A stretch of 64,000 nucleotides of DNA from Bremia lactucae (lineage: Eukaryota; Oomycota; Peronosporomycetes; Peronosporales; Peronosporaceae): the NCBI RefSeq assembly GCF_004359215.1, contig NC_090612.1, positions 357,213 to 421,212 of the forward strand, read 5' to 3'. A model generated the notes under the pieces. The model had not been told where the DNA came from and made no database searches. It worked only from the letters and a program-made list of their open reading frames with translations. Shown piece after piece: positions 42,443 to 55,100 of this stretch (position 1 is its first letter; every line of letters starts with the position of its first letter). Made by a program: the position numbers and the translations under genes.

Positions 42443-42724
42443 ATGCTAGTTTTGCAATTGGCCGAATTCGTGCGATTTGTTGAACTCGTTATAAATGATT
42501 TCCTTTTTACAAGCTTCGTCCGGATTTGGATGACTGTGGGAAACGTGATGGCGCAGGTTGATGATTGATAACATAAAAGCTAGAAACGTTTGGGCTCTTT
42601 TTAATCAGTGAAAAAACATCGGAGCTTAAAATTATATTAGAATAATACGATAGTTAATAATATCGAACTATAAAATTTAAGAAACGTATTGTCCAGGTCG
42701 AAGATCAATCTATTGTTATATATG

Positions 42725-42888
42725 TGTAACGGGGCACTACGACTTGTACTGTTCCAGTACAAGTCCACTTCACACTGCTTCAGTTGTGAGTGGTGCCTTT
42801 CGTTAGGTGACGTACACTGTACGTGCAGAGGAAGACTTCCCTTAAGACAAGTTAACTTAAGAGGGTAAAATGAAAATTGTATTAATAT
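42725..42888 (-). mobile_element. LTR A fragment, minus orientation
   Basis: It begins (plus reading) TGTAACGGGGCAC, the complement of the usual LTR end GTGCCCCGTTACA, and runs only 164 bp before abutting a full LTR in the opposite orientation. Confidence 0.65.
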
Positions 42889-43354
42889 TGTAACTGGGTG
42901 TATCGTTACATGAAATTAACACTGAAAGGTTGTTAGTTAATATATTATCTAAAAGGTAGATAATGTTTGGAGAATATAACTTTACATGGTAATATTCTAA
43001 AAGCTTATCCATTGGCAGATATAGACCATTATATCTACTTTCTCCGCTGTCCAGTCAGAGTTGGAAGCGCGCAAAGAGAGAGACAGATTAGACTTTATTA
43101 CATGTTTTGTATTAGTTTAAAATTAAGTAGTATTAAATAGATAGAAACAAAAGAACTTAATTATATTAAATACTGTTTTTAATTAACCCTCTTTAAAGCA
43201 AGTGTTTTAAAAGAGAGTCTTCTTCTGCACGTACTACTGTACGAGAAGTGAGGCACCACTCGCAGGTGATCAGTCGAGATGTCACGTTCGACGACTGAGG
43301 CAGTGCGGAGTGGACTTGCACTGAAGCAGTACAAGTCAGTAGTGCCCCGTTACA
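42889..43354 (+). mobile_element. 5' LTR of gypsy family A locus 2
   Basis: 466 bp, TGTAACTGGG to CCCCGTTACA, followed after 2 nt by the primer-binding site TGGTAGCACTTTG at 43357. It is the fullest copy of this LTR in the window. Confidence 0.78.
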
Positions 43355-43404
43355 CCTGGTAGCACTTTGAAGTTCGTCCAAGGACCACAGTTTCATCATC
43401 TAAC

Positions 43405-43842
43405 ATGGACATGTTAGATGATAATGGAAATACGCATCACGTTTCGCGTAATAGCTACTCCTTTCTAGGTTACATAGAAAGGAGTGCGGTCGAACGAATG
43501 AATTCGATCGTAGGAAATGATGTTATCCTGGCCATGCTGTCCGGTTTAGACAGAGATGCCCTCCATTCAGCCATCGCCAAGTTCATCGAACATGAACATG
43601 ACGAGGCGGACGAAAAGATAGCCTTGCTTTATCAGCAAGGCTCTCAACAGGCAGAACTGTTAAGGTTGCAACAGGTGCAAACCTCTGTACCTGGGTTGAC
43701 GCACACGCATTGTCCGGAAACCTCAAAGATAGACATCTCTAAGTATTGGGAGTCGAAGAAGACTCCCTCTTAAGATGGTTTGTCGAGTTGAACGATGCCA
43801 TAATGGCTAGTCACATCGTCGACAAGCAAATGCGACTAGCAT
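43405..43842 (+). mobile_element. Gag N-terminal part, family A locus 2
   Basis: The 122-residue frame differs from that of locus 1 at one residue near the start (MDMLDD versus MDMLGD). It leads into the long palindrome at 43843. Confidence 0.7.
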
Positions 43843-44084
43843 AATTTAGGTACTAGGTGGTTCAAACGTCTGTTTGAGCCGGGCTTTAAAAGCCTCTAGC
43901 GACCCAAAGAGATATGGGTCGCGCAACTTAAGGCCTAGTGCCCAAGTTTTGGCAGGTCGTTTTGGCAGGTCGTGCCAAAACTTGGTCACTAGGCCTTAAG
44001 TTGCGCGACCCATGTCTCTTTGGGTCGCTAGAGGCTTTTAAAGCCCGGCTCAAACAGACGTTTGAACCGCCTAGTACCTAAATT
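43843..44084. repeat. 242-bp palindrome at the strand switch of locus 2
   Basis: Arms of about 112 bp differ at only a few positions; the centre carries ttttggcaggtcg twice. The right arm is gag coding sequence (the same as 36150-36240) and the left arm is its inverted copy. It separates plus-strand gag from minus-strand pol. Confidence 0.92.
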
Positions 44085-44089
44085 AGAGG

Positions 44090-47000
44090 GATCCTCTAGT
44101 TTTGGGAGGGTTGACTTGCACAAGCGAAACCATTTATGGCTCATGTTGAACACGCGTCGAAATTACCAACGACGCGAATGATGTCGATGCGCAAGCGCAA
44201 ATCACTGTAAGTTTTAGGACAACGACACTTGGAGTGTCGCCGGCAACGGCTGTGTAGTACAGTAAGCCGCTGCGTGTTGTATATCGATCGGATGACGATC
44301 GATATAAAGCCGGTATATATTTGAAAAAAAATATCGGATGGATTCATCAGATATTCCATCAAACGCAAAAGGTCTTTATCTTCTGTGTAGGCTTTCTTTA
44401 TGTCATCAAACAAAGTTGACGACGGAACACTTGTATTGAGTGTTGCAACAGTGCGAATATTTTCACTGTTGAAGTACGCAGCCGGCTCGAAATCGCATCA
44501 GCGACGTTATTAAGCCGTCCTTGTTTATACTTCACGAAGAAAATTAGCCACCTCGCAATACTTTGCGATAGGTGTGGGCTGTTTACTGCCGTGCGTAATG
44601 ATGCATGGTCAGTATATAAGATGAACGGTCTATCTCCGAGGAGATAGACCCTTAATTTAGCCGGTTCATATTTCATGGCAAGGAGTTCCTTGTCATGCAC
44701 TTTGGTAATTGCGTTCAGTTAGTTGAAGCTGACGTGATTGGTAACAGAGGACTCGCTCCGCGCCGTTCGTATCGTATTTCAATGACGCACGGCCGATTGC
44801 GAAATCGCTGGTGTCACAGACCACATGGAATGGTCTGTCTTGATCTGCAATCGCCAAGATGAGCGTTTGTATCAAACTTTGCTTGATACCTTTAAAGAAA
44901 CGCTGACAATTAGCGTTCCATAGCCATTTCTCGTCTTCCTGCAAGGTACGAGAGAGATGAACTGTTATATCGGCAAAATTGCGGGAGTACTTGTGTAAGT
45001 ACGCCGCTAATCCAAGAAACTTTCTAAGTCCCTTGACATCGACTGGAACTTGCCAGTCGGTAATTACCTTGATCTTTACGGGATCAGGGCGCCCGCCGTG
45101 TTAGCCGACGATGCACCCAAGAAGTGGTATTTCGCTTGCGGTGAATATTCACTTCTTGAGATTTGTATACCACTTGTGCTTTCGCATAAGTGTAAGAACC
45201 TGACGAACGTGAAAATTATGACCGTCCACGTCCGTCTTTCCGTCCATGTCCCGGCTATGGACGAATACATCGTCGAAATAACTCGGTGGAATTCTCGCAC
45301 CGGTCTCAACAGATTCGTTACGCATCTGTTAAATGTTGCAGGGACGTTACAAAGCCCCTGTGGTATTACTTGCCATTCACAGAGCTTCCCACTGGGAGCG
45401 CTCACTGCTGCGTACGGGATGTCCCGTTCACGCATAAGGATCTGATAAATCCATCCATTACATTCATAGACAAAACGATGGTTTTCTTAGACAAACCATC
45501 TATGATTACGTCTTTTCTAAAGTATCGGCGTTTGAGCCGGTACTGTTGCAGCATTCAGTTTATTGAATGCGTGCACTATCCGCCACCCTCCTGTGGTATT
45601 TCGCACGGAGAGCTATGCGAAGAGGTTCATTCCCTCACATGGCCCGATTTTACTCGATCGGTAAAGAATTTATCGATCGCAAGTACTTGTTCACGAGGCA
45701 GTGGCCACTGCTTCTTGACACAGTACTTCGAGCCCGGTTTGAGCTCGATCTCATGTCGAGGGCCTTTACCCTTAGGCAACTCGCATGGAACTGTTTCAGA
45801 GAATACATCCCTAAATTCAATCAAATCCTTGTATAACGGATTGTTGTAAGTGACTCCCAGGATTGGGTAGTATATCTCTCAATCTGAGTCTTCACGCCGA
45901 GGACACTTTCGTCCGTCGATGAGCTGCTGAGAGCCCGTTCGTTCTCTACAAAAATTACCGCTGACCGAATGTCGGTTACGTATTCGTCCTCTGTGACGAG
46001 TACGCAGATCTGCTTGATTCTATCACTATGCAGATCTCTTATGAACCGCTTGGGTTCTAGGGTTGGTAATTGATTTGTCTCCGAAGTTAACTTCAGAGGC
46101 GCATATAGATCAAACGTATAAGCGCCTACTCTTGATCCGTCATTAACCAAGACATTCAATGTCGCGGTTTCTTCTTGAAATTTATCCACAGACTGCCGAC
46201 GGATAATCGAGATGCTGAAGTCTAGTCACTACAGCATTAACTATTTGAGGAGATTCCTTCTGCGGACTTATTCCCGCAACGTCTTCCGACTGCGATTGCG
46301 CTATCACAGTCGGGTCATCTACGGTCGACTCTCTACTCGACCTAGGATCATCGTGTTGTCCCTTTGGGGCAACCGGTATACTCCTTGAATGTCGCCCGCT
46401 AGGCGTACATTCATGTCCCAATCCACTCGACTTCTTCGAGTGGTCGACCTTCGGCGCTGCCTGTGCATTCGCACAGCCGCCGGCAGCTGACTCCACAGGG
46501 TGATTAGTAATCACACTGTGATTTGTGCAGTTGTACTAACGACCGTACCACAAGTGAGGCCATCGCACTCACTCGTAGTACATCCACACGCTTGTGGACG
46601 CTCCAAGACGTTCATCAGATGGCCATCTGATGAACAAGTGGCAGGCATCTTTACGGATCGATGCTACCAGCTGATCCTTGGCTCATATTTTCTGAGCCAA
46701 GGTAGACCAAGGATGACATCAAATTTGTCATCCAAATCCAGTACAATGAAATTATCATCATACTGTGAATCTTTTTACGTGTAGTGAAATTTCACTACGC
46801 GTTTCATTACTGTTATCGATGCGCCTGTCGCTAGACGCACCGTCATCCTCGTTGGAGGGATGTCGCGCTCAACATATTTGAGCCTACGACCCTCTAGTGA
46901 CTGGCGACGAATAAAGTTATTTGACGCTCCGCAGCCCACTAGGGCTCTAAGTGACAATTCATTTGTCACTTTTAACTTTAAGGTGATGAAGGATACCTCA

Positions 47001-47640
47001 TCGCCACGTGCAGAGACACATAATGTGTGTGTGTCTTGAGCAACTTTTGTTAAGAGATTTGCAAATTCTCTTGAGGTGACTGGATCAGTAGGGCGCTGCG
47101 CCCCTACTGACCCCGACCGTATTTTTGCGGTTCGCCTCGCTGTTGCGATTTCGAACAACGTCGGACCCGCGACCGTTGCCCTTTCTGGCATTGTGTCCAG
47201 AAGTACGTTCAGTACCCCTCGGTACTGGGCGTGGGGCACTTCACTCATGAGCGTAGTGTCCTTATTTTTGGCAGTGATGGCATCTCTGCAATCGCTAACG
47301 TTCGAAAAGCGAGATCTGTCGCTTTCGACGTAAGAGTGGTCCATAGGTTCTGGACCTCCAATCTCTTGTCGTCTCGAGGGACAATACGATGACGAACTAG
47401 CTTGAGCCTGCCCCAAGCTAAAGTCCTCCTGTTCCGCAACGGATATTGCTTCTTCAAGCGCACCCAGTTCCAAGCGGAATTGATGGGTCTTCACGGGACC
47501 ATCCGTTAGACCTTGCATCAACACCGTAATCAACGTGTGTTCATGAACTGGATTGTTCGTGATACAACTAGCTAAGAGTCGAATATGCTGAACATAAGCG
47601 TGAACATCACGCTTGCCATGCTTGAGTTTCAGAAGCTCCG
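44090..47640 (-). mobile_element. Gag-pol of gypsy family A locus 2 (minus strand)
   Basis: From 47640 down: gag C-terminal half (FRLELGALEEAISVAEQEDF), protease, linker, reverse transcriptase, RNase H and the integrase zinc lead at 44413-44141. The gag-protease frame 47533-46775 is open for 252 residues. Its protease box reads LVGCGASNN, with the catalytic aspartate changed to glycine (locus 1 keeps LVDCGASNN). The RT frame is broken as in locus 1. Confidence 0.8.
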
Positions 47641-47644
47641 ATCA

Positions 47645-48123
47645 AGCTCTGAACTCATCCGGTATGCGCTGTATACGCGTGCACCGTATCATTGATGGCG
47701 AATTCGACCATCGGTAAGGACTCGCTCGAATTCGGATACGATTGGACGTAACCTCGAAGTATCTCTTCGAGGACGCGATTTACGCGTTCCGCCTGACCAT
47801 CTGTCTCCGGATGATTAGAAGTTGACATAGTCAGCCGTATTCCGAGAGATCGGAACACGGATTGCCAAAACTCGGCCGTGAACCGTGGATCTCTATCGGA
47901 GACCAGTTCACGGAGTAGACCGTGGAGTTTGGATACCGTGTCGATTAAGACACGGGCACAGTCCGGAGCCGTGATTGACTATGGTACTGCAGCAAGATGT
48001 GCCATCTTGCTGAATCTCTCTACTAAACAAGTATTTCATTGTTTTGTGATCGTCTTTAGGAAATTCGAAGACGAAGTCCATAGATACGGACTGCTGCCAA
48101 CGTTCCGCCGGATGTTGAAGCAA
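47645..48123 (-). mobile_element. Integrase core joined upstream of gag
   Basis: The minus strand encodes SVSMDFVFEFPKDDHK (48070) and TMSTSNHPETDGQAERVNRV (47820). It sits 5' of gag on the same strand, whereas integrase should be 3' of RNase H. The locus is therefore permuted or a fusion of two copies. Confidence 0.65.
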
Positions 48124-48215
48124 TCAACATCGAAGAAGAGAACGATCCCCATGGTAGTGTGCACAAAGCGCACTAAAAAAGCAAAACAAATGAGTCAGCA
48201 GAGGAATTTCGGCTG

Positions 48216-48475
48216 ACTCGAGAATCATCAATCCGTTTCGTACAGGATTCCATTGCTAACGCAGTGGACCGTCAGAAACGGAACGCAAATCAACATGAAA
48301 GAGCAAATATTCTTTTATTTCAAATTAATGATCTAGTACTACTGTCTACGGTAAACTTACCTAAGCATATAGTCACTAATGTGGGTAATAGTAGTAGTTT
48401 ACTACTACCCACATTAGTGACTACATGCTTACCCAAGTTCATTGGGCCAATCCGTGTGCTGCTCGCAGAGGCAAT
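48216..48475 (+). mobile_element. Integrase C-terminal fragment on the opposite strand
   Basis: The plus strand reads DRQKRNANQHERANILLFQI, DLVLLSTVNLPKHIVTNVG and PKFIGPIRVL, the usual C-terminal domain. A fold-back copy lies inside at 48371-48422: 17-bp perfect arms (agtcactaatgtgggta and complement), extended by weaker pairing outside. Confidence 0.65.
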
Positions 48476-48479
48476 GCGA

Positions 48480-50553
48480 GCCATACTTCAAATTCAACGC
48501 GGAAAAGATAGTTGACTTTCCCATGGAGTTCAACAAAATATCTTTCCGCGGGATTGGCGTTTGCGCCGGTATGGTCGCCGTGTTCAGCTTAATGTAAGCG
48601 CGGAGCACGCAAAATCCACATGTGGCTTTATGCTCATAAATGGTCGGGCTACAGTGAGGCGATTTGCTCTCACGCACATGTCCCGCCTTGGCTCGCTTGT
48701 CGAAGAAGTCATCGATATAATCGACTTGTTCTTTCGGCAACGACAATTGCCTGGTCACACAATACTTGGTACCAGGTTCGAGGTCTATCTTGTGCCCGAT
48801 GCCCCTATCTGCTGGTAGGCGGCTCGGCACTTCTTCTGGGAACACATCGCGATGTTTCCACAGAACCTCAAAGAACGCACTGTCTCTCAAGGCATCCCAG
48901 CCTTGAGCAGCGAGCCGTTTCTTTTTGTCCGTTCCCAGGACGCTCTTGTCCATCGTGGACGACGAGCAAAAGTCCAATAAGTTCTCTTCTGGAACTGGTG
49001 TGACTATTTTGTGGATCTTTTCTTCCTTTAACGCGGCAAGAAACAGATCCCACGACATCTTTGGGAGATTTACTATCTCCTCAGCAGATTTAAAGACTTG
49101 CCGGAGCACCTCAACTGAGGATGCCTACTGCCACAGGCTCTCGGCTCAGTGCAGGACTATGGGACACACGACTACTTGTCATTGCCCTTTTCATTACCTT
49201 ATTCCCCACAAGCTGGGTAGGATTTGGTGACTTTTGACTCAAACATCGCCGGTCTCTTTCTTAGAGCCGCGAGTTTTTCAAAATTTTGTGATGCACCCGA
49301 ATCCACTAGGAGGGTTATCACCTGGTCATAGCCTCGTACTTGAGCGCTATAGACTAACACGGTTGAGGTCCGAAATTTCGAGATCTCAGGGACTATGCTA
49401 CCCATTTGTTCCACAACTCTGAACTAAGGGGTAGCTTCAGAGTCCGCGTCAGTAGGGCATCCCGCCCTGACTGCACTCCAGCATTTCCCGACCCCTCAGT
49501 AATCAATGCAGACTTCATATGTCTTGCACGCTGGTTCTTGCCATCGCCCTTCGGGAAGGGACCCCTCTTGCTGGGCATCTTCGCCCTAGCAGGGACCCTG
49601 GTATAGCAGCGAGCCATCACATGGCTGCGCATGCCGCATTTATAGCATAAACAACGTCTGCACTGCCCAACTCCATGGGAGTGACATCTGACCTCTCGGC
49701 CGACGGCTTATACCAAGCTGTCGCCGAGGCACTGTTGTAGAATTGCTCCTCAACTAAGGCAATTTGGATTGCTTCTCCATCGTCGACGGCACCTTTCTGA
49801 AAAGGGCCTGTCGCGATGGGCCATGCCGTAGTCCGTTCATAAAAATGGGCACCTTAATTTACTCCGGAATCGGACCTACGGTTATGGCCACCGACAGCGA
49901 GCGCATCTCTTGCACATACTCTTGCTGAGATCGCTTAGCCTGTCGCGCTCCAAAGAAGCGCGCCTGAAGCAACACTTCGTTGTTCGGCGGCTGGTACACG
50001 GCGCGAATCTTTTCCTTAAAGATCGCCCATGTAGGGAACGCTTTAATGTCCGCCATAAGCGCCGAATAAGCCCACTCTGAAGCCTTACCGCGCAGATGCG
50101 ACATGGCGTACGACACCATCCGGCTGTCGTCCTCGATAAGTGCGCGACGACGCATTGCTCCACGGCTAAAAGCCAGTGGACAATCGTGTGCGCTGCAGTT
50201 TCATCAAACTTGGGCGGGTCTATCCGAATGGGCCTCGGCTGATGCGGCCGGGCAGAGAGCATCTCAAGAGTCCTGTCGAGAACCTCGCTCGGACCCTGCT
50301 CATGCTTCAGCTCATCCTGAGTCTGAGTGACGGACTCCGCCGCAGCATGGCCCTGTTCCTCGGACGCAGCCCTCCGCTGTCCGATCACGAATCCCTCAAA
50401 CTGCCTAACATGCTGCTCAGGAGGACTACTTAGGAGCCTGGCCAGGGCTTGTTCAACAAGTACCTGCGCCATAAACCCTGCCACCTCCCGATGATGTTCG
50501 GAGAGGTGGGGGAAATGAGCCCAATCAATGTTGAGGCTCATCCTCTCGTGCAC
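48480..50553 (-). mobile_element. Gypsy family C: gag, protease and start of RT
   Basis: From 50553 down: gag (MHERMSLNIDWAHFPHLSEH), with a capsid-type LRGKASEWAYSALM near 50090; a CCHC zinc knuckle near 49660-49619 (CYKCGMRSHVMARC); protease with LLVDSGASQNF (49305); and reverse transcriptase up to ESKSPHCSPT and TPIPRKDILLNSM near 48540. The RT catalytic region is missing because the copy stops where the inverted integrase piece begins. Frameshifts separate the blocks. Confidence 0.75.
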
Positions 50554-50597
50554 TCACAGAGATGCGGGTTGTGGGAAGGATTTCGAGTGCTACCAAG

Positions 50598-51125
50598 TGT
50601 AGGCGGGCACATCGTAATGCGGCCTCTAGTTAGACACACACCCTAGCTTAGCGAGGAAGCGGTTAAACCAGCTTCTCTTGCGTGCAGTGAGGTAGTTGTG
50701 GTGGGCGCGTTGGCGACCTCAGCCAACGCACTAAGCACTCTAGTTAAGTGTCGTCACGGGAGCGGTAATCCATCTCCTCGTGCGCACTTACTAAGTAGAA
50801 TGTAGTTTTCAGACTGATTTATAATTAATCGCGTTAAATATAAATACCTATTTTTACCAATCAAAATTGTCATCTCTATAGATAACACTAATATGTATTG
50901 CGAGCGTATATGTCTAGACATTTCGAGCAGCGATTGACGCTAGCCGTCATCCCTCCTAATGCGAATGCACCTATGTGCATCACATACACAAGGATTGGTC
51001 ACAAATGTGCACCACACCCGAGTGCTGGGTCTAATTACTTTATTTAAGTAATTGACAATCCCCATATATACACCAAGTGTACTAAACGGTGACCGTGTAA
51101 TATTAGGGCAATTTAGCCCGTTACA
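50598..51125 (-). mobile_element. 5' LTR of gypsy family C
   Basis: Minus reading TGTAACGGGCTAAATTGCCC to GCCCGCCTACA, 528 bp, followed after 2 nt by TGGTAGCACTCG as primer-binding site. The same LTR is at 61082-61612 on the plus strand. It carries short hairpins such as aattactt/aagtaatt. Confidence 0.75.
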
Positions 51126-51303
51126 TTTAATATCAAACTATGTATAGTGCACCACCCAATCGTGTCTAGTAACGATCGGCGGGAACCAAAGTTGGTAGCA
51201 TTGGAAAGATAAAGTAAAAATTATTAATTGGCAACAATTTTACACTCCCGTATTATTTTCCTCTTGTAAACTATAATTCTATGTATCGGGAGACCCTGTT
51301 ACA
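51126..51303 (-). mobile_element. LTR B fragment interrupted by the family C LTR
   Basis: Minus reading starts TGTAACAGGG after the tract gtaagagggggg. It matches the first part of the LTR at 2014 and is cut at 51125 by the family C LTR, which therefore integrated later or recombined there. Confidence 0.55.
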
Positions 51304-52080
51304 CCCCCCTCTTACCAACAGTCACTATAATGACTGATGTAGATTAATAAAGGGAACTATTGTTTGTCTCTCAATAATTGGCACTTGTTGTTTCTCATTC
51401 GCATGGTACCAAAGCCCGTGCGCGCAGTCTGCAAGGCCGCAAAGCTGTCAGCTGCGCGACAAAGTGTAGTTGCTAGGGGTGCAAACGTTTCAGTAGACGC
51501 TCGAGCGTCTACTGCGGATAGCAAGTCACCTCCTTCTCCGACTGGAGGGGACTTTTACGGATGCGCGTTATCGTCTGACTCGATGGCCACTGTGAAGGCT
51601 TTCGAGTCGCCCAAGGCTGAGTCCGCCAAGCCAACAAATTCTGACGTGATCATGTAAGAGTTGTTCTCGACGTTGCTTAACACGTCTGAGCCCCCTGCTG
51701 TGAATTTATCTTGTGGTGACTCCATTGACGATGACAACTCCGGTGATGCTGACATGCATCACCAATAACGAAGTGGTTGCAAAAATTTCTTCGAGAAGAA
51801 TGTTACTGGTGAAGCTAGTGTGCATTACCAGGAGTGTAGTGATCTTAAAGATCACTTCAATAAGAATTTAGTCTCGGTGCTAACATTAGCCAAATGGAGA
51901 GATAATGTAATACGTTGCGGTTCGCTCCCGAAAAGAAACCCTGGTTGTCCTATAAGGGCAACTTAATGCGTTGGTCTGGTGTGACTAACGAACGGTATTC
52001 CATTGTTCGACTTATCCAGGCTTCACAGGCCTGGTGAGGACGTAAAAATATGGGTAAAAGGTATGTTTCAGTTTTTTAAT
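51304..52080 (+). mobile_element. Internal sequence next to LTR B with a plus-strand frame (antisense to its LTR)
   Basis: ATG 51403 opens a frame of about 84 residues (MVPKPVRAVCKAAKLSAARQ) followed by degenerate sequence to about 52030. The layout (LTR end, about 100 nt leader, ATG) repeats at 56653-58325. No domain is recognised. Confidence 0.35.
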
Positions 52081-52199
52081 TAATACCAAATGGATTTTTA
52101 ACCTAATCTACTTTTAGTGGCCTGCTTTAAGGACGGCCCGTTGTGCCGTTTCTCGAAATAGATACCTTGCATCTCGTGGGTGAACTCATGCCCCTGCTG

Positions 52200-55100
52200 C
52201 TTTTAAAGTGCAGTCGATGCCCCTAGGGAGGCGTATTTCCTTAACAACTCACTGAAGGACGTACGCATTGCCTTGGCGGTGCAGTACACCGGAAGGACCG
52301 ACATGTTTGGGCACAATTTAATACTGCCCATATTCGTCACTACATGTTTGGGTAAATTTACCGTAGACAGTGGGACTTGATCGTTAGCTTAAGTAAAGAA
52401 AAATCATTTGCATTCCATTTTGTCATAGTTACGTTTCTGTCTATCCACCGCATCAGTGATTGGGCGCCGCACGAAACGGACCACTGCTTCTCGAGCCAGC
52501 AGGAATTCTTCTACCGACTGGCTTTTTTCCACTGTATCCGATGCGCACTGCAAAGATATCATTCTCCTGTTTAGTGAAATCGTCATTGTTCTCGCTAGTA
52601 ATATTGTTGTCGGTGCTAAGTACATCAGCAACGTTATAAATAGAGTCAGCAATTGCCTTATCGCTAGCACTGAGTTTGTCTTCTTTAAAGTTGATTGAAT
52701 CAACATTGACATCATTCGTGCGTGATGAGCATGAGCTAGATTGTTCTTTGCTCGAACGAGCCCCCCCCCTTGATTAGGAGTCACTCTCAAACATGGTGAA
52801 TATACCTGGATAGCTAATCTATGTACTAAAAACGGTGTATGCTTTGTAGATGCATGCACAATTTTTTTGATGGCAAATTGTGCCATCGGCAAAAACTCGC
52901 TCCAACTCGTAAATGAGTGGATGTATCCGCGAAATAATTCTTCGAGTATACAATTCGCACGTTCTGTCTGACTATCTGTTTCCGGATGGTCAGATGTTTA
53001 CACTGCAACTGTGTTCCAAGCATATGAACACAGATTGCCAAAACCCCGCCGTAAACAGGATCTCGATTCGAGAACAGTTCACGGGGTACCATACGGAGTG
53101 GAAATATCGTGTCAATAATAAAGACACGAGCACAGCCTTCGGCTGTGATTAACTCCGGAACTGTAACAAGATGTACCATCTTGCTGAAACGATCAACAAA
53201 CAGAAGAATACCAGTATTCTTGTGAGCGTCTTGGCAAATCCGAAGACAAAGTCGATAGATGCGGACTGCCAACACTCTGCCGGAACAGGCAGAGATTGTA
53301 ACGGAGGTGAGGCACTATGCTTCATCCGTTGACAAACTTCGCAAGCACGTGTGTTCTCACGTACGAATTTCTACTGGCGAGGCCAGTTGAGATAAGTCTA
53401 CTCACGTCCACGAGACAGATATTCATGACGCGTAATCGCAAATTATTATGGGTGAAAAGATCGAAATGAGATGTTTCGCTAGCACTGGCTGTATGATAGA
53501 GTAGATCATTGAATGTTGTGTATCGATCTGATGAAGATCAACACAAAGTCGACAATACCTTGTGGTGAATTTTTGGAGCGATCCATCAAGTTCCTAAAAG
53601 CCGTACCTTTTTGACAGGATCTTCTTACGTTGTCAAGTAGTGTTGACGGCGAAACACTTAATGTTGCAACAACGGACTTATCCTTACTGTTGATTTGCGC
53701 AGCCGGCTCAAAATCGGGTCGGCGCGAGAGGGCGTCAGCGACGCCATTAAGTCGTCTTTGTTAGTATTCCATCGAGAAGTTATGCTCCGTGGAGGACGAC
53801 AACGATCTCGCCATTCGTTATGAGAGGAGTGGACAGTTTACGGCCGTGCGTAAAGACGCATGGTCCGTATAAACAATCAGCGGGCAATCTCAACAGAATT
53901 ATACCCTAAATTGAGCCAGCATATTTCATGGCAAGAAGTTCCTTGTCATGCACTGGATAGTTGCGCTCAGCTGAAGCTGACGCGGCTGACAGCATAAGAC
54001 GTGCTCTGCGCTGTCTGTGTCATATTGCATGAACGAACAGCCAATTACAAAATCGCTGGCGTCTATCTTGACCCGCAATCGCCATTGCATCGAATCTTGC
54101 TTGATATTCATAGGAACACCAACAATCAGCATTCCGTGACCATTTTACACTTTATATTAACAAACAAGTAAATTTACTGTCATTTCGGCATACGTAAGTA
54201 CGCCGCTATACCAACGAACTTTCGAAGCCTTTACATCAACTGGCATAGGCCAGTCCGTGATCGCCTTGATGATCTTTCCTAGATCAGGGCTTATTCCATG
54301 TTTACCCACGGTGCACTCAATTAGTAGTCATTCGCTTGCAGCGAATATACACTTGTTTAGATTTGCATACGACTATCGCTTACGCATAAGTGTGAGAACC
54401 TTTCGCACGTGGGTTCGAGGTGCTTCAACGTCCGACCTACCGGTTATGGATCGGCAATGAGCGAAGTCGTCATCAAAATAACTCGGTGCGAAATCTCGCA
54501 CCGATCGCAACAGATTGGTTACACATCTATTGAATGTTGCTGGAGCAATTTTAAGTCCCTGTGGCATAACTAGCCATTCTCCTATCATTCCGCTTGAGTA
54601 CACACTGCTCTGAACGAAATGTTGTGCTGACGCGTAAGGATCTGATAGCATTTATCAATCAGATCCATCGACGAAACCATCAATGACAACGTCTTTTCGT
54701 GGTATCAGCGTTTGAGCCGGTAGCGTTGCAGAATTCAATTTATTGATTGCATGTATTATGCGTCACCTTCCTGTTCCATTAGGCTTACAGAAGGTCGGAG
54801 AACTTAATTGGGAGGTTAACTTCCTCACATGGCTCACCGCTAAACAATCAGCAAATAGCTCGTCGATCGCTAATATTTGTTCACGAGGCAGTGGCCGCTG
54901 CTTCGTGACTTAGTGTTTCAAACCTGGCATCAGGTCGATTTCGTGTATGGTGCCTTTTTAGGCATCTCGAACGGTAACGAATCAAAGAACACAATCTTGA
55001 ATTCGATCAAATCCTTCACTTTCTCCCATCGATGAGCTGCTGAGAACCCGTTCGTTCTCAGGAAATACTATTGCCGACCGAATATCGGTCACGACTCGTC

